Source: DATKZH01 sp964505295 (GTDB lineage Bacteria > Planctomycetota > Planctomycetia > Pirellulales > Thermoguttaceae). From it: DNA of 22,922 bases. The notes under the pieces are model-generated. The model did no database searches. It saw nothing but the letters and a program-made list of their open reading frames with translations, and was not told the origin of the DNA. Numbering within the stretch: position 1 is the first letter of the stretch; every line of letters starts with the position of its first letter. Positions 1-7,207 of this stretch are shown here, in pieces. Both the position numbers and the translations under genes were made by a program. The DNA is taken from NCBI GenBank assembly GCA_964505295.1, contig CAZDHR010000058.1, positions 1 through 22,922 of the forward strand, read 5' to 3'.

Positions 1-3000
1 CTTGAAGCAGTAGTGGGGCAGGAGCCTTTCCACGGCGCAGTAGGGCGTGTCGGTGCACATCTGGCCGTCGGTGGTGAACCAGAGCCGATCGCCCGCCGCG
101 CGCAGCTCGGCCATTTTCTCGACCGGCACGCGCCCGTAGTGGCCGATGCCCCAGACGTCGAGGTACCCGTCCCACTCGGGCACGTGCTTCCAGGTGCTCG
201 AGTAGATGGGGATGTTGGGGTCGACCTCGTGGATCATGTCGCAGAGGGCCTTCATCTGCTCGATGATGTGCTCGTGGCGGTCGAACGGCTCGTCGGAGAT
301 GTAGAGCACGACCTTCTCCGCCCAGCCCTTTTCCTTCAGGTGGTCCCAGAAGGCCTTGAGGCACGCCTGGTAGGCCTTTTTGTACTCGGGGCGCAGCTTG
401 CTCCGGTCGACCCCTTCGTAGGGCGGATCGCCCGGGTAGGGGCGCTCGCCGAAGATCGTCTTGGGCGGATGGCCCCACCCGAACAAGTAGAACTGCCACG
501 GCGTGTAGGCGAAGGGGAGCTTGAGCCGGTCGAAGTAGACCTCGGCCATCCGGTCAAACTCGGTGAAGTCGGTCACCACCCGGCCGTCTTCGAGCTTGAC
601 GACCGGCGTGGGGCGGATCGTGTCGGGACAGAGCCGCCGGTCGGCCATGAACTGGACGATTTCCGGATAGATCTCCTCGAGCGGCTTGCCCCAAAGCGCG
701 CCGCCGTGCCCGAGGCGGACGTCGTAGATCGCCGCCACGTGGCTTTCGTCCGAAAGCGTGAAGTCCCACACGTGGACCGCAAACGGCACCTCGGCCACCG
801 CCTTGTCGCCCGAGAGAAGCCGCACCGCGCCCCGGTAGTCGCCGGGCGCCGCGTCGCTGCCCACGCCGACGGTGATCCAGATCGGCTGGGTCGCGTTGGC
901 TTCGAGGTCGAACGCAGCCCAGGGGAGCAGGGGATCGGGCCACAGGCCGGGCCAGCCGTCGGATCGGGCCGGCTGCGAGGGGATCTTGCGCTGCCAATCG
1001 GCGGTGTCCGCCCGGTAGTAGTTGGTCGCGTAGTCGATCGGCACGTAGCCGACGACGTTCACTTCCACGTCGTCGAGCTTCGCCCCGTTCGGGCCGACCG
1101 GCGGATCAACTGCAACGCGCACGCCACCGAGCGCCCGGGCGCTTCGCACCGCCAACTGGAGCGGCTCCTTCTCGTTTCGGGCCACGGAGATCTGCGCCGG
1201 CCCGGTGTTACGTGCCACGGGGTCCTCGCGGAAGACCTTGACCACGGCCGGGACCTGCCAGACGCTTACGCCGTCGGCGGCTTCGACCGGCCGTCCTTCG
1301 AGCCGGACCATTTTGCCCGGCACAATCTCGGTCAGCAGGACGCCGTCGTGCCAGACCGTGCCCGTCGCGTCCATCGTCAGATGGAGGTGGAAGCTAACCG
1401 TGTCCTCCGGCATAGTGAACCGGCCGGACATCAAGGTCCAATCGGCCGTGCCGCTGATCGACGTTCCGCAGCTTACCATCGGGCTGTGCTCCGAGAGCTT
1501 GCCGTCGGCCCGATGGCGATGGGCATGGAGCTTCACGTCGCCGCTCTGGACGTCCTCGCACTTGACCCACGCGGCGAAGAGATACGTGTGCCCGGGGCGA
1601 ACGGGCACGCCCTGCTGCCAGCCGCGCCACGCGGGTCGAACGTCGTGCGGCACGTGCATCCTAGCCGATCGCTTGCCCAGGTCCTCGCGGCCCGGGTCGT
1701 CGAAGCCGTAGGTGACGCCGTCCGGGCCCTGCGGCGGGCCGCCGGCCGACCACGCGTCGGGCAGCTTGTCGCCCTGCTCAAACCCGCCGTTTTCCACCAG
1801 GTTGCCCGTGCCGGACAACAGCGACGTCGCGTCGGCCGACGGGGCCGACGGGATGCGTGGGTCGTCGGAGAAGTAGACGTAGTAGCAGTTGACCGTCCGG
1901 GGCGGCACGCTTCCCTCGAACAAGAGGAGGTCGCCGTAGAGGAAGTGCTTGACGGGCCGGCCGGCGTGGGCGACGCGGATCGACTGGAAAAGGGGACGCA
2001 GTTCTTTTGTGCGAAGCACCCTTCGGGCCGTTCCGGCAAAAGAGCTGCGTCCCCTTTTCCAGAGGCCGAGCCGGCTGAGGCTCACGGCCACGAGCGGTTC
2101 GCTGGTCGGCTCGGAGGAGAAGTTGAACACGCGCACCAGGGCGCGGTGCGGCCAGTCGACGTCGTCGCCGGCTTGATCGTCGTACCAGGGCGCATCGAGG
2201 CCGACTTCGCGGAGCGATGCCCGCTCGGGCCCCGCCGCTTCGGCCCGAAGGTTCCCCGGCTCGCGGCATTCCAGGGTGACGTTGTCGAACCACGCGGTGC
2301 CGGTACCGCGGAGCACGGTGCCCAGGTCGGCCCGGTTGGCCTCGGCCGGGGCGGTGAACTCGGCGGTGACCTGTTTCCAGTCGTAGGTTCCCTCGCCGCC
2401 GGAGAGCATGGGGCTCGTCAACATCGAGTTCTCGCGGTTGCCCACGTGGATGTACCAGCCGGCCGAGCCGCGGACGTTCTCGGCCTTCACCCACGCCCGC
2501 ATCACGTACTTGGCCCCGCCGACGACGCGGATGCCGCGCTGCCGGGTGGCGATCCACGTAGGCTCGGCGCCGTCGGCAACGACGGTCTTGAGGCATCGCC
2601 GGCCCGACTGCGGGTGTTCGCTCGTCCAGCTTGCCCGATGGGAGTCGTCCGGCGCGTCGTGCTGCCATCCGCCGGGGGTGTCTCCCTCGCCCAGTTCGAC
2701 GTCGCCGTTGACAAGCTCCATGCGGGCGGAAAGAAAGTCGGGCACCTCGCCCGCGCGGGGGTTGTCGAAGTAGACGTAAGAGACCGCGGTGCTCCGGGCG
2801 GGACATACGACGGGCAGGACGAGCGTGCTGCCGGCGGGGATCGGTCCGCGGGTGACGGGGGTGCCGTCGGGGGCGGTCAGGCCGAAGAGCATTTCCACGC
2901 CCGCGGCGTCGCAGACGCGAATCGCCTCGGCGTCCTTCCCGGCGAGGGCTGCCTGGCCGGGGGCGCTTCCGACGGTGATCGCCACCGGGTCGCCCTCCAC

Positions 3001-3162
3001 GGCGAGATCTCCCTCGTTGTGCACGGTCACGGGGATCCGTGCCCGCCAGAAGTCGCCGCCGTCGAGGTAGAGCGGATGATGCCACTCGGCCGAGCCGGCG
3101 GGGGCGGCAAGGAAGATCGCCAGGAGCAAGATCGGCGAGACGCTTCGGGCAAACCCGTTCAT
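1..3162 (-). CDS. Secreted DUF4091 / glycoside hydrolase 123-like protein, 3' end cut by window edge
   Basis: The frame is open from an ATG at 3162 to the left edge (1054 codons, no stop), so the C-terminus is missing. Residues 1-25 are a Sec signal peptide: a hydrophobic run ILLLAIFLAAP and a GSA cleavage site before EWHH. Residues about 148-300 and 453-607 are two similar jelly-roll modules resembling CBM4/9 (the second starts NLVENGGFEQG; both have the AWVK strand). From about residue 630 the protein resembles GH123/DUF4091, with the segment VLYISDEP placing adjacent D957-E958. In characterised GH123 N-acetylgalactosaminidases an adjacent Asp-Glu pair supports substrate-assisted catalysis, so hydrolysis of a hexosamine-containing glycan is inferred, not shown. 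Residues about 368-393 are encoded by a 79-bp palindrome (1984-2062) and look foreign. An AGGGA Shine-Dalgarno-like site precedes the ATG. The nearby sulfatase at 7208-8701 fits polysaccharide breakdown. Confidence 0.8.
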   Translation of the reverse strand, partial: MNGFARSVSPILLLAIFLAAPAGSAEWHHPLYLDGGDFWRARIPVTVHNEGDLAVEGDPVAITVGSAPGQAALAGKDAEAIRVCDAAGVEMLFGLTAPDGTPVTRGPIPAGSTLVLPVVCPARSTAVSYVYFDNPRAGEVPDFLSARMELVNGDVELGEGDTPGGWQHDAPDDSHRASWTSEHPQSGRRCLKTVVADGAEPTWIATRQRGIRVVGGAKYVMRAWVKAENVRGSAGWYIHVGNRENSMLTSPMLSGGEGTYDWKQVTAEFTAPAEANRADLGTVLRGTGTAWFDNVTLECREPGNLRAEAAGPERASLREVGLDAPWYDDQAGDDVDWPHRALVRVFNFSSEPTSEPLVAVSLSRLGLWKRGRSSFAGTARRVLRTKELRPLFQSIRVAHAGRPVKHFLYGDLLLFEGSVPPRTVNCYYVYFSDDPRIPSAPSADATSLLSGTGNLVENGGFEQGDKLPDAWSAGGPPQGPDGVTYGFDDPGREDLGKRSARMHVPHDVRPAWRGWQQGVPVRPGHTYLFAAWVKCEDVQSGDVKLHAHRHRADGKLSEHSPMVSCGTSISGTADWTLMSGRFTMPEDTVSFHLHLTMDATGTVWHDGVLLTEIVPGKMVRLEGRPVEAADGVSVWQVPAVVKVFREDPVARNTGPAQISVARNEKEPLQLAVRSARALGGVRVAVDPPVGPNGAKLDDVEVNVVGYVPIDYATNYYRADTADWQRKIPSQPARSDGWPGLWPDPLLPWAAFDLEANATQPIWITVGVGSDAAPGDYRGAVRLLSGDKAVAEVPFAVHVWDFTLSDESHVAAIYDVRLGHGGALWGKPLEEIYPEIVQFMADRRLCPDTIRPTPVVKLEDGRVVTDFTEFDRMAEVYFDRLKLPFAYTPWQFYLFGWGHPPKTIFGERPYPGDPPYEGVDRSKLRPEYKKAYQACLKAFWDHLKEKGWAEKVVLYISDEPFDRHEHIIEQMKALCDMIHEVDPNIPIYSSTWKHVPEWDGYLDVWGIGHYGRVPVEKMAELRAAGDRLWFTTDGQMCTDTPYCAVERLLPHYCFK
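1984..2062. repeat. 79-bp palindromic element (REP/MITE-like) inside the GH123-like gene
   Basis: The 25-nt arms 1984-2008 and 2038-2062 are inverted copies with one mismatch, beginning CTGGAAAAGGGGACGCAG. The 29-nt centre itself folds into three small hairpins: GTGC-GAA-GCAC (2009-2019), CC-TTC-GG (2020-2026) and GCCG-TTC-CGGC (2027-2037). A long stem capped by three hairpins is typical of REP-like or MITE-like non-autonomous elements. It is read through without a stop by the minus-strand gene and adds about 26 residues beginning WKRGRSS. No transposase is present in the window, so the family is unassigned. Confidence 0.75.
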
Positions 3163-3678
3163 GATCGTCCCTTTCTGAGCAACGTGGTGAATGAACAACA
3201 GGGAGGGCCGTTGACGCCGACCAGGTCGTGGGGGATGCTGTTGGGCGGTCGGCGCCGGTGCGGGGCCGTCACAATCTAGGATATCCGAACTGCGGGCCGA
3301 AGCAAGCGGTTGGGGAAAGGACGGAGGAAGGGCTCTCGCAAAGGCGCAAAGACGCAAAGAAGAAGAGGATTCGAGAAGAATGGGGAGGCGCGTGCACGCA
3401 TCGACTAGTTCATCTCAATTCCTTTGGGTGCAGACTCGTTTCTACGTGTACTGGAAAACAAGGGTTTCTTTGACGGGCACCGCCCTCGGAGATGCAAAAC
3501 ACGTGTGGTTTCGGGGGTATTCCAGTCAGATTGTCGAGCAAATCTCCTGAAAACTGGTAACGTGGAGGCTTTGCGTGGGCTGGCGAACGTAGAAGCGAGC
3601 CCGCACCCATTCCTTTCCTTTTCCTTTGCGTCTTTGCGTCTTCGCGAGGGGCTTCCATACCTCGTCGAGTAAAAGTCG
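3163..3678. other. Intergenic region between divergent genes, no convincing gene
   Basis: This 516-bp stretch separates the minus-strand GH123-like gene from the plus-strand repair fusion gene and must hold both control regions. The short open frames on either strand here translate to low-complexity or family-less peptides and I reject them. It holds a possible 8-bp stem (CGCCGACC 3215-3222 with GGTCGGCG 3247-3254) in the leader of the minus-strand gene, and the inverted pair of CGCAAAG repeats listed separately. I could not identify a reliable -10/-35 pair for either gene. Confidence 0.6.
3335..3648. repeat. Inverted pair of CGCAAAGACGCAAAG-type repeats
   Basis: The left arm (3335-3359) reads CTCGCAAAGGCGCAAAGACG and continues CAAAG. 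The right arm (3624-3648) is its reverse complement with two mismatches, and both arms share an exact 15-nt core CGCAAAGACGCAAAG. The arms enclose about 264 bp without a recognisable gene. From general knowledge, runs of this kind recur as dispersed repeats in many bacterial genomes, often beside small cargo genes. Here the cargo is absent or decayed. The right arm ends 30 bp before the start codon of the repair fusion gene, so a read-through transcript could fold across the pair. Confidence 0.65.
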
Positions 3679-4704
3679 ATGTCCGAGCCGTTTCGCGATC
3701 TGCCCGACTTGCCCGGCGAGCTGCGGGCGTTGCTCGACCAGATCCCGTCGGGTCGCGTGACCACGTACGGCGTGCTGGCCGAATGGCTGGGCAACCGGAT
3801 CGCCGCGCGGTGGGTCGGGCATTTCATGCTCCATCACGAACACACGGCCGCGTGCCCTTGTCACCGGGTCGTCCGTGCCGGGGGGCAGATCGGCGAGTAC
3901 ATCGCCGGCGGACCGCCCGCCAAGGCCAAACGCCTCGCCGCCGAGGGCGTGGACGTGCGTCAAGGCTCGGTCGACCTGACCCGGTTCGGGTTCGACCGGT
4001 TCCGCTCCGACCGCCCACTGGAGCAACTCGGGCGGGTTCAAGACGATCTCGTGTCGAAGGTGGCGATCCGACGCCGACGCCGGGTGCCGAGGCTGGTCGG
4101 CGGGGTCGACGTCTCCTACCCAACGCCGGACCGGGGTGTGGCCGCCTATGCCCTCGTCGAGGTAGAAAGCGGCGAGCTCGTCTGGTCGACCACCGTTGGC
4201 CGACGGGTCGCGTTTCCTTATATCAGCACTTACCTGGCTTTCCGGGAGCTGCCAATCTTCCTGGACCTGATCGACGAGGTCCGCCGCGCGGGCCGCCTGG
4301 CCGAGCTGGTCCTGGTCGACGGCAACGGCATCCTCCACCAGCGACGCGCGGGAATTGCCAGCCACCTGGGCGTCGTGGCGTCGCTGGCCACGATCGGGGT
4401 GACCAAGAAGCTCTTGTGCGGGAGCGTGGCCCTGGAGGGACTCAGGCCGGAGGAGTCTCGGCCGGTGGTGCTCGACGACCGGGTGATCGGGCTGGCCGTT
4501 CGCCCGACGGCCGGAAGCCGACGCCCGATCTTCATCTCGCCCGGGCATCGTACCAACTTGGCGTTCGCCGAGTGCGCCGTCCGCCAATTGCTCCGGGGAC
4601 GGCGGTTGCCGGAGCCGCTCTACTGGGCCGACCGGCTCAGTCGCCAAGCCGGCCGGACCGGGACGGGCCGGGCTGGGGACGATTTTCTCGGCGGGACCCA
4701 TTGA
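3679..4704 (+). CDS. O6-alkylguanine-DNA alkyltransferase-like domain fused to endonuclease V
   Basis: This 341-residue protein joins two DNA repair domains. Residues about 8-95 match the DNA-binding/active-site domain of O6-alkylguanine-DNA alkyltransferase: the helix-turn-helix region GRVTTYGVLAEWLGN and the acceptor motif PCHRVV with Cys61. The N-terminal domain of classical MGMT/Ogt is missing. Residues about 115-315 are endonuclease V (Nfi), which cuts DNA one nucleotide 3' of hypoxanthine (deaminated adenine). GGVDVSY gives D144, PYISTYLAFRE gives E190, VDGNGILH gives D214 and H220, TKK gives K243/K244, and SPGHR gives H290. These correspond to E. coli D35, E89, D110, H116, K139 and H214. 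Both active sites look intact, so the protein should handle alkylated guanine and deaminated bases in the cytoplasm. An equivalent AGT-EndoV fusion has been described from the archaeon Ferroplasma acidarmanus. The ATG at 3679 begins just ahead of the domain; its Shine-Dalgarno is weak. Confidence 0.92.
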   Translation: MSEPFRDLPDLPGELRALLDQIPSGRVTTYGVLAEWLGNRIAARWVGHFMLHHEHTAACPCHRVVRAGGQIGEYIAGGPPAKAKRLAAEGVDVRQGSVDLTRFGFDRFRSDRPLEQLGRVQDDLVSKVAIRRRRRVPRLVGGVDVSYPTPDRGVAAYALVEVESGELVWSTTVGRRVAFPYISTYLAFRELPIFLDLIDEVRRAGRLAELVLVDGNGILHQRRAGIASHLGVVASLATIGVTKKLLCGSVALEGLRPEESRPVVLDDRVIGLAVRPTAGSRRPIFISPGHRTNLAFAECAVRQLLRGRRLPEPLYWADRLSRQAGRTGTGRAGDDFLGGTH

Positions 4705-4707
4705 CGC

Positions 4708-4736
4708 TTCACAAATCCGGATTAACCTGCTATCTT
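4708..4736 (+). promoter_or_regulatory. Candidate sigma70-type promoter for the ferredoxin gene
   Basis: A -35 box TTCACA (4708-4713, five of six consensus bases) is followed by a 17-nt spacer and a -10 box TATCTT (4731-4736). A TG at 4728-4729 gives an extended -10. It lies immediately after the stop codon of the repair fusion gene and would give a leader of about 140 nt before the ferredoxin ATG. This is a prediction from pattern only. Confidence 0.45.
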
Positions 4737-4824
4737 CACGACTTCCGCTGGCGACCCGTCTCGCCAGGGCATCGAAGCGGCGGGACACAAGACCCGTCGC
4801 CAAGATCGATCAGTTAGTGCGTAA

Positions 4825-4843
4825 TGGCCGGTAAGACCGCCAT
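4825..4843 (+). promoter_or_regulatory. Hairpin in the ferredoxin leader
   Basis: The sequence ATGG-c-CGGT-AAG-ACCG-CCAT folds into an eight-pair hairpin with one bulged C, flanked by a further inverted pair CGTAATG/CATTACG. It sits in the predicted 5' leader, about 40 bases before the ferredoxin ATG. It could be an operator, an RNA stability element or chance; it matches no riboswitch class that I recognise. Confidence 0.25.
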
Positions 4844-4885
4844 ATACATTACGTCTTGGGTTTCGTTTAAGGGGAGTCTTGGTCA

Positions 4886-5059
4886 ATGCCTGCTGTGGTA
4901 GACGCGGAGAAGTGCACGGGGTGTGAGTCATGCGTCGATGAGTGTCCCTCGGAGGCCATCGCGATGAAAGACGAGATCGCGGTGGTCGACGAGGACGCAT
5001 GCGCCGACTGCGGCGTGTGCGTCGATGTATGCCCTGCCGAGGCCATCACGATGGACTAG
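4886..5059 (+). CDS. Small 2x[4Fe-4S] ferredoxin
   Basis: This 57-residue protein is almost entirely a bacterial-type ferredoxin. It has two CxxCxxCxxxCP motifs, with C10, C13, C16, C20 and C39, C42, C45, C49, each followed by Pro, so it should bind two [4Fe-4S] clusters and carry low-potential electrons in the cytoplasm. The two halves are an internal duplication, each ending EAI-x-M. The length is typical of clostridial-type ferredoxins. The start is supported by a strong Shine-Dalgarno AAGGGGAG ending about 10 nt before the ATG. The gene is bracketed by its own candidate promoter and a terminator, so it is probably monocistronic. No partner oxidoreductase lies next to it, so its electron donor and acceptor cannot be told. 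Confidence 0.95.
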   Translation: MPAVVDAEKCTGCESCVDECPSEAIAMKDEIAVVDEDACADCGVCVDVCPAEAITMD

Positions 5060-5089
5060 CCAGGCGCGAGCGTCCTGGTTCCGACCCAT

Positions 5090-5125
5090 GCGGTGGGCCG
5101 CGCGCGAGCCGGCCCACCGCTTTTT
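5090..5125 (+). terminator. Rho-independent terminator after the ferredoxin gene
   Basis: A perfect 10-bp GC-rich stem, GCGGTGGGCC (5090-5099) with GGCCCACCGC (5111-5120) and an 11-nt loop, is followed directly by TTTTT. It lies 30 bp after the ferredoxin stop and separates that gene from the ClpP-like gene. Confidence 0.85.
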
Positions 5126-5205
5126 CGTTCCCGCGCATGCCTTCGGCTTTCGGCTGAACGAGAAGGCAACGCCGGCCTCGACCACTTTCCGAGGGAGACC
5201 GTAGA

Positions 5206-5751
5206 ATGAAGGAGCGCGACCGAAAGGGCCCGATCGAGATCGCCCTGGTGGGCGACCTGACCGAAAACGAGTCGGAACTGTGCGAGAAGCTGCTCGACGT
5301 GGAGCCGGGCGGCGAGTGCGTGCTCTATTTCGACTCCATCGGTGGAAGCCCTTACTGCGCGTTGGCCCTCACGTCGCTCATCGTGCTCCGCGGCCTGCGC
5401 GCGGTGGGCGTGGTGACGGGGGAGTGCTCTTCGTCGGCGCTGTGGCCCTTTGCTGCCTGTGCCCGGCGATTGGTCACCCGGCACAGCGTGCTCTTGTTCC
5501 ATCCCATGAAGTGGCAAAGCGAAGAGCACGTGGCCCTGTCGGAAGCGGCGGAATGGGCCCGGCACTTCAGCGAGCTGGAGACCGACATGGACCGGCTCCT
5601 CGCCCGGCTGTTCGGCGCCGCCCCGGAGAAGATCCAAGCGTGGAGCACCCCCGGCCGCTACGTCTTGGGTCGCGAGCTGGCCGAAGCCGGGCTGGCCGAA
5701 CTGGTCGAGCTCGAGCCGTTGGCGATCTTGGGAGCCGGGAAGAAGAAGTGA
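5206..5751 (+). CDS. ClpP-like serine peptidase homologue, catalytic Asp not evident
   Basis: This 181-residue protein has the layout of the ClpP/crotonase fold. FDSIGGS at 42-48 resembles the ClpP segment with the glycine-rich loop. GECSSSAL at 72-79 aligns with the nucleophile region GxAASMGA, putting the serine at about S76. LLFHP at 97-100 aligns with the catalytic histidine region (H99). The segment after the long helix, EKIQAWSTPGRYVLGRELAEAGL, aligns with the ClpP region that normally carries the catalytic Asp and the LSAxEAxxYGL helix, but no Asp is present there. It may therefore use another third residue, or be a non-proteolytic relative. There is no signal peptide or membrane segment. 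A GGGAG Shine-Dalgarno supports the ATG. It could be co-transcribed with the LarA-like gene 102 bp downstream, but the functional link is unclear. Confidence 0.72.
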   Translation: MKERDRKGPIEIALVGDLTENESELCEKLLDVEPGGECVLYFDSIGGSPYCALALTSLIVLRGLRAVGVVTGECSSSALWPFAACARRLVTRHSVLLFHPMKWQSEEHVALSEAAEWARHFSELETDMDRLLARLFGAAPEKIQAWSTPGRYVLGRELAEAGLAELVELEPLAILGAGKKK

Positions 5752-5853
5752 CCGAACGGAGGGTGCCGCCCGGTTGCGGCTCTCGGCGTGTCAAGCTCAG
5801 AGCACGACGGCACGCGCAGCCTCGCCGGTCAACCATGACGGGAGGTACGCCCG

Positions 5854-7125
5854 ATGCGTGTTCGCCTGGAATACGGTCGAAGCGGTCTCGAGGTGGAACT
5901 GCCCGACCGAAACGTGGTCAAGTGCCTGGGCTACCAGGCGCAAGAGCCACTCGCCGATCCGCCGGCCGCTATCCGCGATGCCCTCTCGCACCCGATCGGC
6001 ACGCCGCCTTTGGCCGAGCTTGCCCGGGGCCGCGCTAGCGCGTGCGTCGTCGTCAGCGACGTCACCCGGCCGGTGCCCAACGCGGTGCTCCTCCCCCCGA
6101 TTCTCGACACGCTCCAAGCGAGCGGCATCCCCCGCGGCCGGATCCTGATCCTGGTGGCCACGGGCCTGCACCGGCCCAACCTGGGCGACGAGCTGGCGGA
6201 GATGGTGGGCCGCGAGATCATGGAAGGCTACCGGATCGAGAACCACGACGGGCAGAACCGCGACGAGCACGCCCACCTCGGCGAGAGCCCACGCGGCATG
6301 CCCATCTGGATCGACCGCCGCTACGTCGACGCCGAGCTGAAGATCACCACCGGGCTCGTCGAGCCGCACTTCATGGCCGGGTTTTCCGGCGGGCGCAAGC
6401 TCGTCTGCCCCGGCCTGGCCGCCCTGGAAACGATCCGGGCGTGGCACTCGCCCAAGTTCCTCGAACACCCCAACGCCCGAAACGGCGTGCTCGACGACAA
6501 CCCGGTCCACGAGGAAAACACGTGGATCGCCCGGCGCACGGGCTGCGACTTCATCGTCAACACCGTGATCGACGAGCGGCGGCAGATCCTCTCCGTCGTG
6601 GCGGGCCACATGGAGGCGGCTTTCCTGGAAGGCGTGGGCTTCGTGCGCAAGCTCGTCAGCGACACGGTGCCCGAGCCGGTCGACGTCGTCGTCACCAGCT
6701 CGGCCGGCTACCCGCTCGACACGACCTACTACCAGTCGGTCAAGGGGATGGTGGCGGCGCTGGAGATCGTCAAGCCGGGCGGGACGATCATCCTGGCGGC
6801 GAGCATGAGCGAGGGGATCGGCAGCGCCGAGTTCCAGCGCCTGTTCGACGAAAACGCCACGCTCGACGCCTTCATGGACCGCATCCTCCACACCGACTAC
6901 TTCGTCATGGACCAGTGGCAGCTCGAGGAGCTGGCCAAGGTGCGGCGCAAGGCGAAGGTCAAAGTGGTGACCGACGGACTGCCGCCCGAGACGCTCACGC
7001 ACCTGTTCGTCGAGCCCGCCCCCAGCGTCGAAGCCGCCGTGGCCGACTCGCTGGCCGAGTACGGCCCGGAAGCGAGCATCGCCGTCATTCCCAAAGGGCC
7101 GTACGTGCTGGCGGAGGTGGGTTGA
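5854..7125 (+). CDS. larA: LarA-family nickel-pincer lactate racemase-like protein
   Basis: This 423-residue protein matches the LarA family, which racemises lactate or related 2-hydroxy acids by hydride transfer with a nickel-pincer nucleotide cofactor. The family motifs are present and ordered: SDVTRP (D69, R72), ATGLHRP (H106), EPHFMAGFSGGRKLVCPG (H172, K182) and RAWHSPKF (H198). H106, H172, K182 and H198 fall two positions from Lactobacillus plantarum LarA H108, H174, K184 and H200 (the proton-transfer histidines, the cofactor-tethering lysine and the nickel ligand), so the site looks complete. Length is normal for the family. There is no signal peptide, so it is cytoplasmic. GGGAGG ahead of the ATG supports the start. 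No larB, larC or larE lies nearby, so cofactor synthesis must be encoded elsewhere. Many LarA homologues act on substrates other than lactate, so the substrate is open. Confidence 0.88.
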   Translation: MRVRLEYGRSGLEVELPDRNVVKCLGYQAQEPLADPPAAIRDALSHPIGTPPLAELARGRASACVVVSDVTRPVPNAVLLPPILDTLQASGIPRGRILILVATGLHRPNLGDELAEMVGREIMEGYRIENHDGQNRDEHAHLGESPRGMPIWIDRRYVDAELKITTGLVEPHFMAGFSGGRKLVCPGLAALETIRAWHSPKFLEHPNARNGVLDDNPVHEENTWIARRTGCDFIVNTVIDERRQILSVVAGHMEAAFLEGVGFVRKLVSDTVPEPVDVVVTSSAGYPLDTTYYQSVKGMVAALEIVKPGGTIILAASMSEGIGSAEFQRLFDENATLDAFMDRILHTDYFVMDQWQLEELAKVRRKAKVKVVTDGLPPETLTHLFVEPAPSVEAAVADSLAEYGPEASIAVIPKGPYVLAEVG

Positions 7126-7176
7126 GGCGGACGGCGGCGGAACCCTCGGCTGCCGTGATGCGCCGGAGATGATCGA

Positions 7177-7194
7177 GGGGGCAAGAAGGCCCCC
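7177..7194. terminator. Weak candidate hairpin between convergent genes
   Basis: GGGGGC (7177-7182) pairs with GCCCCC (7189-7194) around a 6-nt loop, between the ends of the convergent LarA-like and sulfatase genes. There is no T-run on either side, so it is at best a transcript-end stabilising hairpin or a rho-assisted stop. Confidence 0.3.
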
Positions 7195-7207
7195 GAGCCG
7201 CGGGGTG

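Noticed and set aside
13..3279. Plus-strand open frame of 1088 codons antisense to the GH123-like gene
   Set aside because: Its product is rich in Val, Arg, Gly and His with no family motif, while the opposite strand gives a signal peptide, carbohydrate-binding modules and the SDEP segment. High-GC genes rich in GAC and GTC codons leave the antisense frame free of stops.
3405..3827. Small open frames across the inverted CGCAAAG repeats
   Set aside because: Peptides such as RRKDAKEKE are the translation of the repeat itself, a known source of false small genes.
4701..4736. TTGACG at 4701 as the ferredoxin -35 box
   Set aside because: The spacer to TATCTT would be 24 nt, too long; TTCACA at 4708 gives the normal 17 nt.
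3783..4817. Plus-strand open frame of 344 codons overlapping the repair fusion gene
   Set aside because: It is an alternative frame giving Arg/Pro/Gly-rich sequence; the 3679 frame carries every active-site motif of both repair families.
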